Position numbers and translations under genes: made by a program
Origin: Camelimonas lactis
Lineage (GTDB): Bacteria; Pseudomonadota; Alphaproteobacteria; Rhizobiales; Beijerinckiaceae
Length of the DNA: 64,000 nt
Direction: 5' to 3'
NCBI RefSeq assembly: GCF_004342915.1
Contig: NZ_SLWL01000001.1
Span: 310,001-374,000, forward strand
Shown here: in pieces, positions 1 through 9,553 of the stretch
Position numbering within the stretch: position 1 is the first letter of the stretch
Layout of the letters: each line of letters begins with the position of its first letter
Notes under the pieces: generated by a model
Seen by the model: the letters and a program-made list of their open reading frames with translations, nothing else
Told to the model about the DNA's origin: nothing
Database searches by the model: none

Positions 1-1055
1 ATATCGGCGGGTTTTTTGGCGCCCTCACCACCGGGTTTCTCGGTGAACGCATCGGCTGGCACTGGGGCTTCGCGGCGGCCGGAGCGGCCATGCTGATCGG
101 CCTTGCCGTCTATGCGGCGCGCGCGCCGAAAACCCTGATGGAGATCGGCGGCAAGCCGCCGGTTACCCGCGCCATGGCCCGCCGGATCCGGCTTGGGCTT
201 CTGGCCTTCGTCACGCTGCTCGTGGCGCTCTATGTGGGCGCGGTGACTGGCCTGGTCGTTCTGCGACCAGAGGACATCGCCACCCGCATGGGTGAGGCGC
301 TGGGGCTGATCACGGTGGGGTATCTCGGTTATCTTTTCTTCTTCGCCGGGTTCGGATCGGCTGACAGGCGGCGCGTGCTGATGATTGTTGTCCTGTTCGT
401 CGTGGCTTCGGTGTTCTGGGCCGCGCTGGAGCAGTCGCCCACCTCCATGAACCTGTTCGCGCGGGATTTCACCGACAGGAACATCGGCGGGATGGAAGTT
501 CCCGCCACGTGGCTCCAGTCGCTCAATCCGGTGTACATCATCCTGCTGACGCCGGTGCTTGGATATATCTGGACGTCCGTGCGCCGCCGCGGGATCGAGC
601 TTGAAAAACCGGTGCAGTTCATGCTGGGGCTGGGCTTCGCCTGCGCGGGATTCGTGGTGCTGGCTCTGGGCGCAAGGGCGGCGCAATCCGGCCATCTGGT
701 GTCGCCGTTCTGGTTGCTTGGCTCCGTTTTCCTTCAGGTTATCGGCGAGCTCTGCCTCAGCCCCGTTGGCCTCAACGCCTTCACCCAGCTGGCCCCGGAG
801 GGTTGGAGCAACCGCATGCTGGGCGTCTGGTTCATGGCCTCGTCGATCGGCAACCTGCTGGCCGGGCTCGCTGGCGGGCATATAGCGGCGGGCGACGCCA
901 GGGGCGCGGAAGTCCTGTTCCAGTTCAGCGCCGGCGTCCTGCTGGCCGCGGCGGTGGCGCTGGCGCTGCTGATCCGGCCATTGCGCAGGATGCTCCAGTC
1001 GTCGCCGGATGTGGCGGCGGCCGGGCCGGCGAGCGCCGCGTCAGGCGAGCGGTGA
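1..1055 (+). CDS. POT/PTR2-family peptide:H+ symporter, 5'-truncated
   Basis: The open frame runs in from before the window (frame from base 3), so only the C-terminal part of the protein is present. It shows several hydrophobic membrane segments separated by short loops. The stretch around MNLFARDFTDR followed by LNPVYIILLTPVLGYIW is characteristic of proton-dependent oligopeptide (di/tripeptide) transporters of the major facilitator superfamily, which import small peptides across the inner membrane. The later LCLSPVGLNAFTQLAP segment also fits the family. The N-terminal half, with the ExxER proton-coupling motif, lies outside the window and cannot be checked. The tail after about base 980 is a hydrophilic Ala-rich stretch. 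Confidence 0.85.
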   Translation, partial: IGGFFGALTTGFLGERIGWHWGFAAAGAAMLIGLAVYAARAPKTLMEIGGKPPVTRAMARRIRLGLLAFVTLLVALYVGAVTGLVVLRPEDIATRMGEALGLITVGYLGYLFFFAGFGSADRRRVLMIVVLFVVASVFWAALEQSPTSMNLFARDFTDRNIGGMEVPATWLQSLNPVYIILLTPVLGYIWTSVRRRGIELEKPVQFMLGLGFACAGFVVLALGARAAQSGHLVSPFWLLGSVFLQVIGELCLSPVGLNAFTQLAPEGWSNRMLGVWFMASSIGNLLAGLAGGHIAAGDARGAEVLFQFSAGVLLAAAVALALLIRPLRRMLQSSPDVAAAGPASAASGER

Positions 1056-1179
1056 CGCCAGGGCGCGAGGCTGCTGACGCCTCCGCGTCCAGAAAACCCG
1101 GGGCGCCGCCCCTGGCGCGCCCCTGCGCGATGTGTCATCGCCCAGGGGCGTCAATCCCGGCTGTCGCAAGCCGGGCCTG

Positions 1180-1629
1180 TCACGGGCGGGCGACCAGTTC
1201 GATGGCCGCCAGCCTGTCGGCCCTTTCACCGCAGCGCAGGGTTATTTTGACCCAGTCGCCGCTATTCCTCCGGCGCCCTTCGCCGGAAATCGCGAGCGTG
1301 CTGGTGACGGCGCGGGGGTCCGTGGCGCTGAACGCGCCCTGATGCGGCGCCGCGACGGCCGCGACAATGTCGTCGCGGGTAAAGCCGAGGCGATCGTACA
1401 GGCGGCCTTTCGCGGCGTAGTCATGGGCGGTGGCGATGCACCGCGCCACGGCTGCCGGCGCCTTCTGGTCTTCCACCAGCGTCCTGTAATTGCCGGCGAA
1501 GCTGTATGAGCGGGCGGGCAGCGGGTCGGCGTGGGCCAGGTTGGCGCCTGTCAGGCAGCAGGCAAGGAAGAGCGCTGGAAGGCATGTGGTCGCCTTGAGG
1601 TATATGGTCTCCGGAAGGCGCAGGTTCAT
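1180..1629 (-). CDS. small exported protein of unknown function
   Basis: This frame codes for 149 residues. Residues 1-34 look like a Sec signal peptide: a charged start, the hydrophobic core ATTCLPALFLACCLTGANL, and a likely cut after AHA. The mature part is about 115 residues with two cysteines (in VARCIATAHDYAAKG and TLRCGE), which could form a disulfide in the periplasm. I do not recognise the family with confidence. The gene stands alone between the peptide transporter (convergent) and another exported protein on the same strand. Codon use matches the surroundings. Confidence 0.6.
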   Translation of the reverse strand: MNLRLPETIYLKATTCLPALFLACCLTGANLAHADPLPARSYSFAGNYRTLVEDQKAPAAVARCIATAHDYAAKGRLYDRLGFTRDDIVAAVAAPHQGAFSATDPRAVTSTLAISGEGRRRNSGDWVKITLRCGERADRLAAIELVARP

Positions 1630-1973
1630 TGGTCCAACCTTTCATGGGACGTCCGCCAGGGCGGCGGCATCAAGGGCATGGCGGTATTGTTGGCTCCAGG
1701 CGCACGCGCGCCGCGCGAGGCGCGCCGCCGCCATCCGCTGTTTCCCGCGCAGGGGCGCACCGTGGCCAGCGCGCTGCCTGTCCCGGGGCCGGAACTGGCC
1801 TGCCGGGCGGGACGCGCCCTGAGCGGAACACGGGGGCTGACGCGCCCGCCCTGGCGGCGCAGGCGCCCGCGCGCAGGGCGTGCGCGCGATCAAGCGTATG
1901 TAGATGAAAAGATTACGACAGAATCTGCCGCTGAATCCAGAAAATTATGCTTTATAAAACTTGCTATAAACAA
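1630..1973. other. intergenic region without a supported gene
   Basis: The left two thirds are GC-rich, with open frames on both strands that look like random high-GC frames. The last 80 bases (about 1900-1980) are distinctly AT-rich. Because both flanking genes are on the minus strand, the promoter of the 1180-1629 gene should lie here. No clear terminator hairpin or RNA gene was seen. Confidence 0.4.
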
Positions 1974-2693
1974 TCATTGTGCGTCTGGTTTGTAGGCCTG
2001 CCAGTATTCCTTGACAAAGCCACGTTTGTCGACGGAGCGCACGGCGCCTGAAACGATCGGCTCCGGGCCTTCGCAACGCCAGGCGAAAATGGTGTCCCGG
2101 CCGGTGGCCCAGCTGGGCACCTCCACGGCGCTGGGGTTGTCATGGCAGTATTTGCGGGCTTCAGGCGAGGGCACCACCTGGGTGTCGGCGCGGCCGCAAA
2201 AACGCCTGCCGCCCGCAATGCACACCATGACGGCGCCGTCCATGCAGCGCCAGACCGCGCGCGCCGGCTCGTTCGCGGGCAACGTCACCCCGAGCTTCTT
2301 CGCCGTCTGCTCCAGCATGTCTGGCGGAACGGCGTTGATCATGTTGTTGTCGCCGACGGAGCGGCAATAGGCGAGCGCGTCCTCAACCGGTCCGGCGGCG
2401 GCCGGGCCAGTCCAAAGTGCGCCGGCTCCGCTCACCGCGAAGAGCCCCGCAAGGCCGGCCAGCGCCTGTCTGGAAATGCCGGATACGCCGGCCCGGCGGG
2501 GGTTTCCCCCTCGCGCGGCGTCGGCAATCCCGCCAGCGCCAACAGGCGCTGGCGGCGTCTGCCGCCCGGCGGGACGCACATATCCCCCGGCCTCCCGTCG
2601 CCGAATTCCCAAACAGGGCGCCAGTCGCCATTCTGTTGAAAAGAAATGCTTCATCTGTCCGCGATCATATGCCGTCACCGGTAATATAGTCAC
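1974..2693 (-). CDS. cysteine-containing exported hypothetical protein
   Basis: This frame encodes up to 239 residues. A hydrophobic segment (ALAGLAGLFAVSGAGALW, around residues 77-94) ending at a likely cut near GPAAAG looks like a signal peptide. The first 70 or so residues are Arg/Pro-rich and unusual in front of a signal sequence, so the true start may be internal; no good internal ATG or GTG close to the hydrophobic core was found. The mature part holds cysteines in AYCRSVGDNN, VWRCMDG, MVCIAGGRRFCG, KYCHDNP and AWRCEGP, which suggests disulfides in the periplasm. The family is not recognised. It lies divergently from mltB. Confidence 0.5.
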   Translation of the reverse strand: MTILPVTAYDRGQMKHFFSTEWRLAPCLGIRRREAGGYVRPAGRQTPPAPVGAGGIADAARGGNPRRAGVSGISRQALAGLAGLFAVSGAGALWTGPAAAGPVEDALAYCRSVGDNNMINAVPPDMLEQTAKKLGVTLPANEPARAVWRCMDGAVMVCIAGGRRFCGRADTQVVPSPEARKYCHDNPSAVEVPSWATGRDTIFAWRCEGPEPIVSGAVRSVDKRGFVKEYWQAYKPDAQ

Positions 2694-2744
2694 TCCCTGG
2701 CGCCCAGTGCAGCGCTGGCGGACAGGGTTTTACGGAAAGGGTGA

Positions 2745-4013
2745 ATGATGGCGCGCGGCGCGGGGTGGAGGCGTGGGGCAGGGGTGGCCATGCTGCTGGC
2801 GGCGGCGCTCGTCGGGGAAACCCGGGCCAGGGCCGCGGGCGGGGACGCTGGCGGCGATTTTGCCAGCTTTCTCGTCGCCATGCGGCCAAAGGCGCTGGCG
2901 CTCGGCGTTTCGGCGGCGACCTGGGAGCGGGAGATCGCGGGGCTGACGCCGGACCTGTCCCTGCCCAATCTCGATCGGGGTCCCCGCAAGCCCTCGCACG
3001 CGGGCCAGCGCGAGTTCAGCGCCACGCCGGCGCAGTATCTTTCGGACCGGGCCATGGCGGCGACGGCGGCGAAAGGCGCGAGCCTGGCGGCGCGTTACCG
3101 GCCGCAACTCGCAGCTATTGAACAGCGTTTCGGCGTGCCGGGCGAGGTGGCGCTGGCCATTTTCGGCCGCGAAACCGGCTATGGCGCCAACACCGGAAAA
3201 TACGACGGGCTGCGCACCCTCGCGACCCAGGCCTGGACGGGTCGCCGGCGCGAAACGTTCGCCCAGGAATTCCTGTATGCGCTGAAGATGCTGGATGACG
3301 GCGTGGTCAGTCGCCCGGCGATGAAAAGCTCATGGGCCGGGGCCATGGGGCTGACCCAGATGTTGCCGTCGCAATATTACCGCTATGGCGTCGATCTGGA
3401 TGGTAACGGCCGGGCCGATATCTGGACCTCGGTTCCCGACGCCCTGGCTTCCATCGCCAACCATCTGCGCGGCGAGGGCTGGCGGCCTGGAGAACGCTGG
3501 GCTTACGAGGTGGCGCCGCCGGCGCGGGCCGACTGCACCATGGCCGATCCGGATGCGCCGCGCCCGTGGACGCAATGGTCCGCCGCTGGCTACCGGCCGG
3601 AGAACGGCCCGGCGCCGGGGCGTGGGGCGCAACTGGCGCTGCTGCTGCCAGCTGGCGTGCATGGGCCCGGTTTTCTGGTTGGGGCGAATTATTTCGTGCT
3701 CAAGGCATACAATTTTTCTGATCTTTACGTGTTGTATGTGGGCCATCTGGCTGACCGCATCGCTGGCGGCGGGCCGTTCGCCACGCCCTGGGGCAAGGTT
3801 GCGCAGCCCTCCGCCGGGCAACTGGCCGCCATGCAGCGCGACCTGACCCGCCTTGGCCTGTATCGTGAGAAGATTGACGGCTTCGCCGGCATGAAGACCC
3901 GCCTTGCCGTCGGCGCCTTCCAGAAGGCCAGCGGCCTGCGCACGGACTGCTGGCCGACGCCGGAGACGCTGAAGGCCATTTCCGCCGCCGCAAAACAGGG
4001 AGCGACGCCGTGA
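2745..4013 (+). CDS. mltB: MltB-type lytic murein transglycosylase with peptidoglycan-binding domain
   Basis: The 422-residue product cleaves the MurNAc-GlcNAc bond of peptidoglycan with formation of 1,6-anhydro-MurNAc. Residues 1-30 are a signal peptide (core [10 protein letters not shown], cut near ARA). The SLT_2 (MltB) domain covers about residues 38-320, with the catalytic glutamate E143 in [14 protein letters not shown] and the typical [20 protein letters not shown] segment. A C-terminal peptidoglycan-binding domain (about 348-415) contains [13 protein letters not shown]. Two ATGs lie in tandem at 2745 and 2748 behind GGAAAGG; the second has the better spacing. The stop overlaps the GTG start of the methyltransferase gene (GTGA), so the two are co-transcribed. 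Confidence 0.9.
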   Translation: MMARGAGWRRGAGVAMLLAAALVGETRARAAGGDAGGDFASFLVAMRPKALALGVSAATWEREIAGLTPDLSLPNLDRGPRKPSHAGQREFSATPAQYLSDRAMAATAAKGASLAARYRPQLAAIEQRFGVPGEVALAIFGRETGYGANTGKYDGLRTLATQAWTGRRRETFAQEFLYALKMLDDGVVSRPAMKSSWAGAMGLTQMLPSQYYRYGVDLDGNGRADIWTSVPDALASIANHLRGEGWRPGERWAYEVAPPARADCTMADPDAPRPWTQWSAAGYRPENGPAPGRGAQLALLLPAGVHGPGFLVGANYFVLKAYNFSDLYVLYVGHLADRIAGGGPFATPWGKVAQPSAGQLAAMQRDLTRLGLYREKIDGFAGMKTRLAVGAFQKASGLRTDCWPTPETLKAISAAAKQGATP

Positions 4014-4807
4014 CCGCATGGAACCCCGCGCAATATCTGAAGTTCGAGGACGAGCGCACCCGGGCGGCGCGCGACCTGCTGGCGCGGGTTCCCGGGCACG
4101 GCTACGGTCCGGGCGGGGACGCGGCGCCGGCGCGTGTCTTCGACCTCGGTTGCGGGCCGGGAAATTCCACAGAATTGCTGGCCGACCGCTTCCCGGAAGC
4201 GCGGCTGGAAGGGCTGGATTCCTCGCCCGACATGCTGGAGGAGGCGCGCCGGCGCCTGCCGCAGGTCAACTTCGCCGGGGCTGATCTCGCCTCCTGGACG
4301 CCGCCGCAGGACGCCGACCTGCTGTTCGCCAACGCCGTGTTCCAGTGGGTGCCGGGGCATCTGGCCGCCATGGCGCGGATTCTCGCCGCCCTTTCCAGCG
4401 GCGCGGTGCTGGCGGTGCAGATGCCCGACAATCTGGAGCAGCCCTCGCACCGGCTGATGCGTGAAATCGCCCAGGAGGCGCCGTTCGCGAGCAAGCTCGC
4501 CGGGGCGATCATTCTGCGCCGGCCGCTGGAGCCGGTGGGCGTCTGTTACGACGCGCTCAGCGGCCTGTGCAGTGATCTCGATATCTGGGGCGTCACCTAC
4601 CATCATCGCATGGCCAGCCCGGCCAGCATCACGCAATGGGTGATGGGCACGGGACTGCGCCCGTTCCTTGAGCCGCTGGACGCGGACGAGCGCGCCTGGT
4701 TCCTGGATACTTACACCCAGGCGGTGAGCGAGGCGTATCCGCCCCAGCGCGACGGAACCACGCTGTTGCCGTTTCCGCGCCGGTTTATCATTGCGCGGCG
4801 GGCCTGA
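4010..4807 (+). CDS. tam: trans-aconitate 2-methyltransferase
   Basis: The 265-residue class I SAM-dependent methyltransferase starts at a GTG overlapping the mltB stop. The N-terminus [20 protein letters not shown] is diagnostic of Tam, which methylates trans-aconitate (a spontaneous isomer of cis-aconitate that inhibits aconitase) to its monomethyl ester. The SAM loop [10 protein letters not shown] is at residues 45-54, followed by the acidic residue region GLDSSPDML. Length equals the usual 250-265 residues. The C-terminal [13 protein letters not shown] is also typical. The coupling to mltB is positional, with no obvious functional link. Confidence 0.92.
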   Translation: MTAWNPAQYLKFEDERTRAARDLLARVPGHGYGPGGDAAPARVFDLGCGPGNSTELLADRFPEARLEGLDSSPDMLEEARRRLPQVNFAGADLASWTPPQDADLLFANAVFQWVPGHLAAMARILAALSSGAVLAVQMPDNLEQPSHRLMREIAQEAPFASKLAGAIILRRPLEPVGVCYDALSGLCSDLDIWGVTYHHRMASPASITQWVMGTGLRPFLEPLDADERAWFLDTYTQAVSEAYPPQRDGTTLLPFPRRFIIARRA

Positions 4808-4946
4808 GGCCAAAGCGCGCTGGTCAGGACATGGCGGCCAAAGCGCGATGGCCAAAGCGCGCTGGCTTGCCCCGGGCGATGTCTGGGCCCTCCACGCGCC
4901 ACGTGGGGCAGCGCGCCTTCGCGCCCTGGTATGAGCGGAGCAACCC

Positions 4947-5648
4947 ATGACGGACGGCGGCCATCGGCATCAACATGGTCTGGCGCGGCGCGTGATCCGC
5001 ATCATCCGGGGGCGGGCGCGCACGTTCGCGGCGTTCCTGGTGATGGCCGCCACGTGGCTGGCGACCGGCTGGCTGCCCTGGGGCGAACCCCTGTCCGGCC
5101 CGGCGCGGCTGCTGGTGGCCTGGAACATCGGCGCGGTGCTCTGGCTGCTGCTGACGGCGGCGGTGATGCTGCGCTCCGACGCAGCCCGCATGCGCCGGCG
5201 CGCGGCCGAGCAGGACGAGGGCGCGGCCATTATCCTGCTGGTTTCGTGCATCGCCGCGAGCGCCTGCCTGGTGGCCATCGCTTCGGTGCTTGGCGCCGCG
5301 CCCCGGTTGCCGGCCGGCGTCCGCTCCTGGCATATCGGCCTCGGCGTCCTGACCATTTTCAGCGCCTGGATGTTCATGCACGTGGCGTTCACGCTGCATT
5401 ACGCCCACGCCTGGTATGAAACGGGCGGCGGGCTGCTGTTTCCCGATCACGAGAAGGAGCCGGACTATTTCGACTTCGCCTATTTCGCCCTGACGATCGG
5501 CGTTGCATGCCAGACGTCCGACATCTGCGTGGCCGGGCGGCGGATGCGGCGGCTGGTCACCGGGCATTCGGTGCTGGCGTTCTTCTTCAACACCGCCGTG
5601 CTGGCGCTCGGGGTGAATGTGGCCGCCAGCATGGTGGGCAGCGGCTAG
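4947..5648 (+). CDS. DUF1345 membrane protein
   Basis: The 233-residue inner membrane protein has about six hydrophobic segments. The conserved central part (FMHVAFTLHYAHAWYE, then EPDYFDFAYFALTIGVACQTSD) marks the DUF1345 family, which is widespread in proteobacteria and actinobacteria and has no established function. The start ATG is preceded by a GAGCGGAG ribosome-binding sequence. The gene stands alone between tam (same strand, 139 bp upstream) and the convergent sugar transporter. Confidence 0.85.
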   Translation: MTDGGHRHQHGLARRVIRIIRGRARTFAAFLVMAATWLATGWLPWGEPLSGPARLLVAWNIGAVLWLLLTAAVMLRSDAARMRRRAAEQDEGAAIILLVSCIAASACLVAIASVLGAAPRLPAGVRSWHIGLGVLTIFSAWMFMHVAFTLHYAHAWYETGGGLLFPDHEKEPDYFDFAYFALTIGVACQTSDICVAGRRMRRLVTGHSVLAFFFNTAVLALGVNVAASMVGSG

Positions 5649-5722
5649 GGCAGGGCGCCGCTGTTTGCCAGGGCGCGGCGCCTTCCTTCCGGAAAACGCG
5701 CCGCGCCGTCTGGGGTCGGGCG

Positions 5723-7078
5723 TCAGGCAACCCGCGTCATGTCGCGAAGGCGCTCCCCCGATGACAGACGCGCCTCGATATCCTCCAGGGATGCGCCGGT
5801 GGTTTCCGGCACCAGGGCCCAGGTGAAGATCACGCCGACAAGGCAGGCGATGGCGAAACCGGCGAACACGCCAGTCAGGCCCACCATGCCGAGCAGGGCC
5901 GGAAAAGCGAACACCACCAGCGCGTTGAACGCCCAGTTGGCGATGGAGGCCAGCCCCATGCCGAGCGGGCGCACGTCAATCGGGAAAATTTCCGACATCA
6001 TCAGCCACGGCAGCGGGCCGATGGAGATGGCGAAGGCGGCGATATAGGCCAGCAGGCTGGCGAAGGCCACGGCGTTGAGCCACGGGAGGTTGCTTGCCGC
6101 GGCGCCGGCGATCACGGCGAGGCTGAGGGCGGCGCCGGCAAAGCCGATGTAGAGCATGCGCCGCCGGCCGATCCGGTCGATCAGGGCCATGGAGACAAGC
6201 GTCATCGCCACATTGACCACGCCAATGCCGATGGTGGCCAGCAGCTGGGCGCCGTGACTGCCGAAACCGGCCTCGTGGAACACCAGGGGCGCATAATAAA
6301 TCACCGCGTTGATGCCGCTCAGCTGCTGCAGGATGAACAGGCCGACAGCGACGGTGGTGGCGGGCAGGACGCGCCGGGAAAACAGCGCCGACCAGCGGAC
6401 GGTTGCGGGCGTCGCGGCGATCGAGCGCCGGATACCCTCCAGCTCCGCCTCCGCCTGGGCGCCAAGGCCGTTGCGGATCAGGGCGCCATGGGCCTCCGTC
6501 TCGCGTCCACGCAGCATCAGCCAGCGGGGCGTGTCGTGCATGGTCGCCATGGCGATGGCGAGAATGACGCCGGGAACCATGCCGATGGCGAACATGGTGC
6601 GCCAGCTGCCCTCAAACCCATAGCCGGCGATGTAGGCCCCAAGGATGCCGAGGGTGATCGCCAGTTGGTAGAACGACACCAGCATGCCGCGATGGCGGGC
6701 TGGCGCATTCTCCGAAATGTAGAGCGGCGCGGCCACCGCCGCCAGACCGATGGCGAGGCCAATGGCCAGGCGCGCGGCCGTGAGCGAGGCGGCGTCCCAG
6801 GCCAGCGATGACACCACCGCGCCGATGGAAAACAGGGTTCCCGCAAGGATCAGCGCGCCGCGTCGCCCGCAGCGGTCGGCGAGCCACCCGCCGGCCAGCG
6901 AGCCGAACAGGGCGCCAAATGGCACGGCCGCGGTCATGCAGCCCTCCAGCCACGGGGAGAACGTGAACGCCTGGCGCAGGCTGCTGAGGGCGCCGGCAAT
7001 AACGCCTTCGTCATATCCAAACAAAAATCCGGATAAGCCCGCAATAATCGCGACAATATATGGCATCTTGCGCCTCAT
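5723..7078 (-). CDS. sugar porter family MFS transporter
   Basis: The 451-residue product has 12 predicted membrane helices and the signatures of the sugar:H+ symporter family (GalP/XylE/AraE-like). These are GWLADRCGRRGALI after helix 2, a DTPRWLMLRGR variant of PESPRWL before the central loop, LQQLSGINAVIYYAP in helix 7, DRIGRRRMLYIG, and a closing VPETTGASLEDIE. It imports a hexose or pentose with a proton; the substrate cannot be read from the sequence. The start region is AT-rich with an inverted repeat 8 bases upstream of the start codon. Confidence 0.9.
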   Translation of the reverse strand: MRRKMPYIVAIIAGLSGFLFGYDEGVIAGALSSLRQAFTFSPWLEGCMTAAVPFGALFGSLAGGWLADRCGRRGALILAGTLFSIGAVVSSLAWDAASLTAARLAIGLAIGLAAVAAPLYISENAPARHRGMLVSFYQLAITLGILGAYIAGYGFEGSWRTMFAIGMVPGVILAIAMATMHDTPRWLMLRGRETEAHGALIRNGLGAQAEAELEGIRRSIAATPATVRWSALFSRRVLPATTVAVGLFILQQLSGINAVIYYAPLVFHEAGFGSHGAQLLATIGIGVVNVAMTLVSMALIDRIGRRRMLYIGFAGAALSLAVIAGAAASNLPWLNAVAFASLLAYIAAFAISIGPLPWLMMSEIFPIDVRPLGMGLASIANWAFNALVVFAFPALLGMVGLTGVFAGFAIACLVGVIFTWALVPETTGASLEDIEARLSSGERLRDMTRVA

Positions 7079-7085
7079 ATATAAT

Positions 7086-7102
7086 AATTGTCACAGACAA
7101 TT
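7086..7102 (-). promoter_or_regulatory. inverted repeat in the sugar transporter leader
   Basis: AATTGTC-ACA-GACAATT is a perfect 7-bp inverted repeat with a 3-base centre. It lies 8-24 bases upstream of the transporter start, inside an unusually AT-rich stretch (7070-7140) between divergent genes. A position overlapping the leader would suit an operator for a sugar-responsive repressor. No regulator gene is adjacent, so the regulator is unknown. Confidence 0.4.
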
Positions 7103-7237
7103 CATGAATAATATTATGAAAATATATGTAAATTCATACGCGCGGCGCGCGGGCCCGGTCAAGCGCTCAAGGCGGGCAGCCGGGCATGGCGGCTGGCGGG
7201 AAAGTACCGGGCATTGACCGCGCGGGAGCTGCGGGGC

Positions 7238-7717
7238 ATGGGGAAGGAAACAGCAGACAAGGAAACGCCCGTGACCGAGCAGGAAATTCTCCAGACATTT
7301 CGCAAGAACGTGAATCCGTGCCTGCGCACCCTTGGCGGCGGCATCGCCGGTTACAACGTGGAAACTGAAACAACCACCATGGCCTGGACCGCTACCCAGG
7401 ATCATTGCCATTCGGTGGTTGGCCACCCGCGCGGCGGCATTGTTCAGGGCGGCATTGTCACCGGCTGGATCGACGCCGCCATGGCGCACGCCTGCATCGC
7501 CAAATCCCGCTTCACCGTCATGGTGCCCAGCCTGGAGATCAAGGTGAGCTTCCTGCTCGCCGCCCATCCCGGCAAATACCGCTCCACCGGCTGGATCACC
7601 CGCTGGGGCAGGTCGATCGCCTTTCTGGAAGGTGAATTGCGTGACATGGAGGGCGAACTGATCGCCCGCGCCAGCTCCACCGCCGCGCTGCGCCCGCTGA
7701 AGCGCCCGGAGGCGTGA
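7238..7717 (+). CDS. PaaI-family acyl-CoA thioesterase (hotdog fold)
   Basis: A hotdog-fold thioesterase of the 4HBT/PaaI type, which hydrolyses small or aromatic acyl-CoA thioesters. HPRGGIVQGGIVTGWIDAAMAH carries the family's HGG-like segment and the helix with the catalytic Asp, followed by the strands VPSLEIKVSFLLAAHPGKYRS. I chose the ATG at 7238 (159 residues) because GGAG lies about 10 bases upstream; an in-frame TTG at 7214 would give 167 residues. It is divergent from the sugar porter and 139 bp ahead of the ABC exporter genes on the same strand. Confidence 0.8.
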   Translation: MGKETADKETPVTEQEILQTFRKNVNPCLRTLGGGIAGYNVETETTTMAWTATQDHCHSVVGHPRGGIVQGGIVTGWIDAAMAHACIAKSRFTVMVPSLEIKVSFLLAAHPGKYRSTGWITRWGRSIAFLEGELRDMEGELIARASSTAALRPLKRPEA

Positions 7718-7856
7718 TGTTCGCCGCCTTGCCTCTTGCACGTCATCGGCGGGTCTGCCCTGGCCATGACAATTGGGGGGGCGGGCGGGCTCCTGGCATG
7801 GCAGGCGTGCAAAATATTTCCTGTCACAGATCGGCGGGCGGCGTATACAGGCGGCC

Positions 7857-8783
7857 ATGTCGACGATTCTGTCCATTTCCGATCTTTCGAAGACCTATGA
7901 CGGCGGGTTCACCGCCCTGCATCCGCTCAATCTCGATATCGCGCGGGGCGAGATCTTCGCCCTGCTCGGGCCCAACGGCGCCGGCAAGACGACGCTGATC
8001 TCGATCATCTGCGGGCTGGTCAACGCCTCCACCGGGCGGGTGAGCGTCGACGGTCATGACAGCATCACCGGGTTCCGCAAGGCGCGCGCGCAGATCGGCC
8101 TGGTGCCGCAGGAACTGGCCACCGAGTCGTTCGAGACCGTGTGGGCCACGGTCAGCTTCAGCCGGGGCCTGTTCGGCAAGCCGCCCAATCCGGCGTTGAT
8201 CGAAAAAATCCTGCGCGACCTGTCCCTGTGGGACAAGAAGGACAACAGGATCCTGACGCTGAGCGGCGGCATGAAGCGGCGCGTGATGATCGCCAAGGCG
8301 CTGTCGCACGAGCCGCGCATCCTGTTCCTTGACGAGCCGACCGCCGGCGTCGACGTTGACCTGCGCCGCGACATGTGGCGGCTGGTGCGACGGCTGAAGG
8401 ACGCCGGCGTCACCATCATTCTCACCACCCATTACATCGAGGAAGCGGAAGAGATGGCCGACCGCATCGGCGTCATCAATCGCGGCCGGCTGATGCTGGT
8501 GGAGGAAAAGGACGCCCTGATGCGCAACCTCGGGCGCAAGCAGGTGACCGTTACCCTGGCCTCGCAGCTGGGGGCGCTGCCGGCGCGGCTGGCGGAGCGC
8601 GGCGTGCGGCTGGGCGACGATGGCCGGGCGCTCACCTGGATCTATGAGCCGGCGCGGGTGCGGGCCGGCATGCCCGGCCTGCTGGCCGATATCGCCGCCG
8701 AGGGGCTGACCGTGGCCGACATCGACACGCGGCGCAGTTCCCTTGAGGATATTTTTGTCGACCTGGTGAAGGGCGCCCAATGA
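7857..8783 (+). CDS. yadG: ABC-2 type exporter ATP-binding protein (YadG-like)
   Basis: The 308-residue ATPase starts at ATG 7857 ([12 protein letters not shown]); an upstream in-frame start at 7773 gives a non-conserved extension. Walker A is GPNGAGKTT, the signature is [10 protein letters not shown], and Walker B is [12 protein letters not shown], followed by [12 protein letters not shown]. The length equals that of E. coli YadG. With the membrane protein encoded next (ATGA overlap) it should form an ABC-2 exporter in the inner membrane. The substrate is unknown; relatives are annotated as drug, lipid or polysaccharide exporters. Confidence 0.88.
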   Translation: MSTILSISDLSKTYDGGFTALHPLNLDIARGEIFALLGPNGAGKTTLISIICGLVNASTGRVSVDGHDSITGFRKARAQIGLVPQELATESFETVWATVSFSRGLFGKPPNPALIEKILRDLSLWDKKDNRILTLSGGMKRRVMIAKALSHEPRILFLDEPTAGVDVDLRRDMWRLVRRLKDAGVTIILTTHYIEEAEEMADRIGVINRGRLMLVEEKDALMRNLGRKQVTVTLASQLGALPARLAERGVRLGDDGRALTWIYEPARVRAGMPGLLADIAAEGLTVADIDTRRSSLEDIFVDLVKGAQ

Positions 8784-9541
8784 ACCTGCGCGCAATCGCG
8801 GCGATCTATCGCTATGAAATGGACCGGACGCGCCGCACCATCCTGCAAAGCGTGGTGGCGCCGGTGATTTCCACCGCGCTGTATTTCGTGGTGTTCGGCG
8901 CCGCCATCGGCGGCCACATGGGCGCGGTGGGCGGCGTGCCGTATGGCGCCTTCATCGTGCCGGGCCTGATGATGATGTCGCTGCTGACCCAGAGCATCTC
9001 CAACGCCTCGTTCGGCATCTATTTTCCGCGCTTCGTCGGCACCTTCTATGAGCAGCTCTCGGCCCCGATTTCGGTGGTGGAGATCGTCACCGCCTATGTG
9101 GGCGCGGCGGCGACAAAATCGGTGATGCTCGGCCTGATCATCCTGGCCACGGCCGCGCTGTTCACGCCGCTGAGCGTGCAGCACCCGTTCTGGATGCTGG
9201 GTTTCCTTGTGCTTACCGCCGTCACCTTCAGCCTGTTCGGCTTCGCCATCGGCATCTGGGCCGACAATTTCGAGAAGCTGCAACTGATGCCGATGCTGGT
9301 GGTGACGCCGCTGGCGTTCCTTGGCGGCAGTTTCTATTCCATCGACATGCTGCCGCCATTCTGGCGCTCGGTGTCGCTGTTCAATCCGGTGGTCTATCTG
9401 ATCAGCGGCTTCCGCTGGAGTTTCTTTGGAACCTCGGACGTCAATATCGTCGTCAGCCTCGCCATGACGCTCGGCTTCATGGTCGCCTGTCTGGCGATCA
9501 TCGGCTGGATGTTCCGCACCGGCTACCGCCTGAAGGCCTGA
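8780..9541 (+). CDS. yadH: ABC-2 type exporter permease (YadH-like)
   Basis: The 253-residue protein has six hydrophobic helices typical of ABC-2 permeases, with the YadH-like segments [20 protein letters not shown] and [20 protein letters not shown]. Its ATG overlaps the stop of the ATPase gene, so the two are translationally coupled. A small alpha-helical loop ([13 protein letters not shown]) matches the coupling region that contacts the ATPase. It is the last gene of the pair, followed 12 bp later by the convergent GntR gene. Confidence 0.88.
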   Translation: MNLRAIAAIYRYEMDRTRRTILQSVVAPVISTALYFVVFGAAIGGHMGAVGGVPYGAFIVPGLMMMSLLTQSISNASFGIYFPRFVGTFYEQLSAPISVVEIVTAYVGAAATKSVMLGLIILATAALFTPLSVQHPFWMLGFLVLTAVTFSLFGFAIGIWADNFEKLQLMPMLVVTPLAFLGGSFYSIDMLPPFWRSVSLFNPVVYLISGFRWSFFGTSDVNIVVSLAMTLGFMVACLAIIGWMFRTGYRLKA

Positions 9542-9553
9542 GCAGACCGGGGG

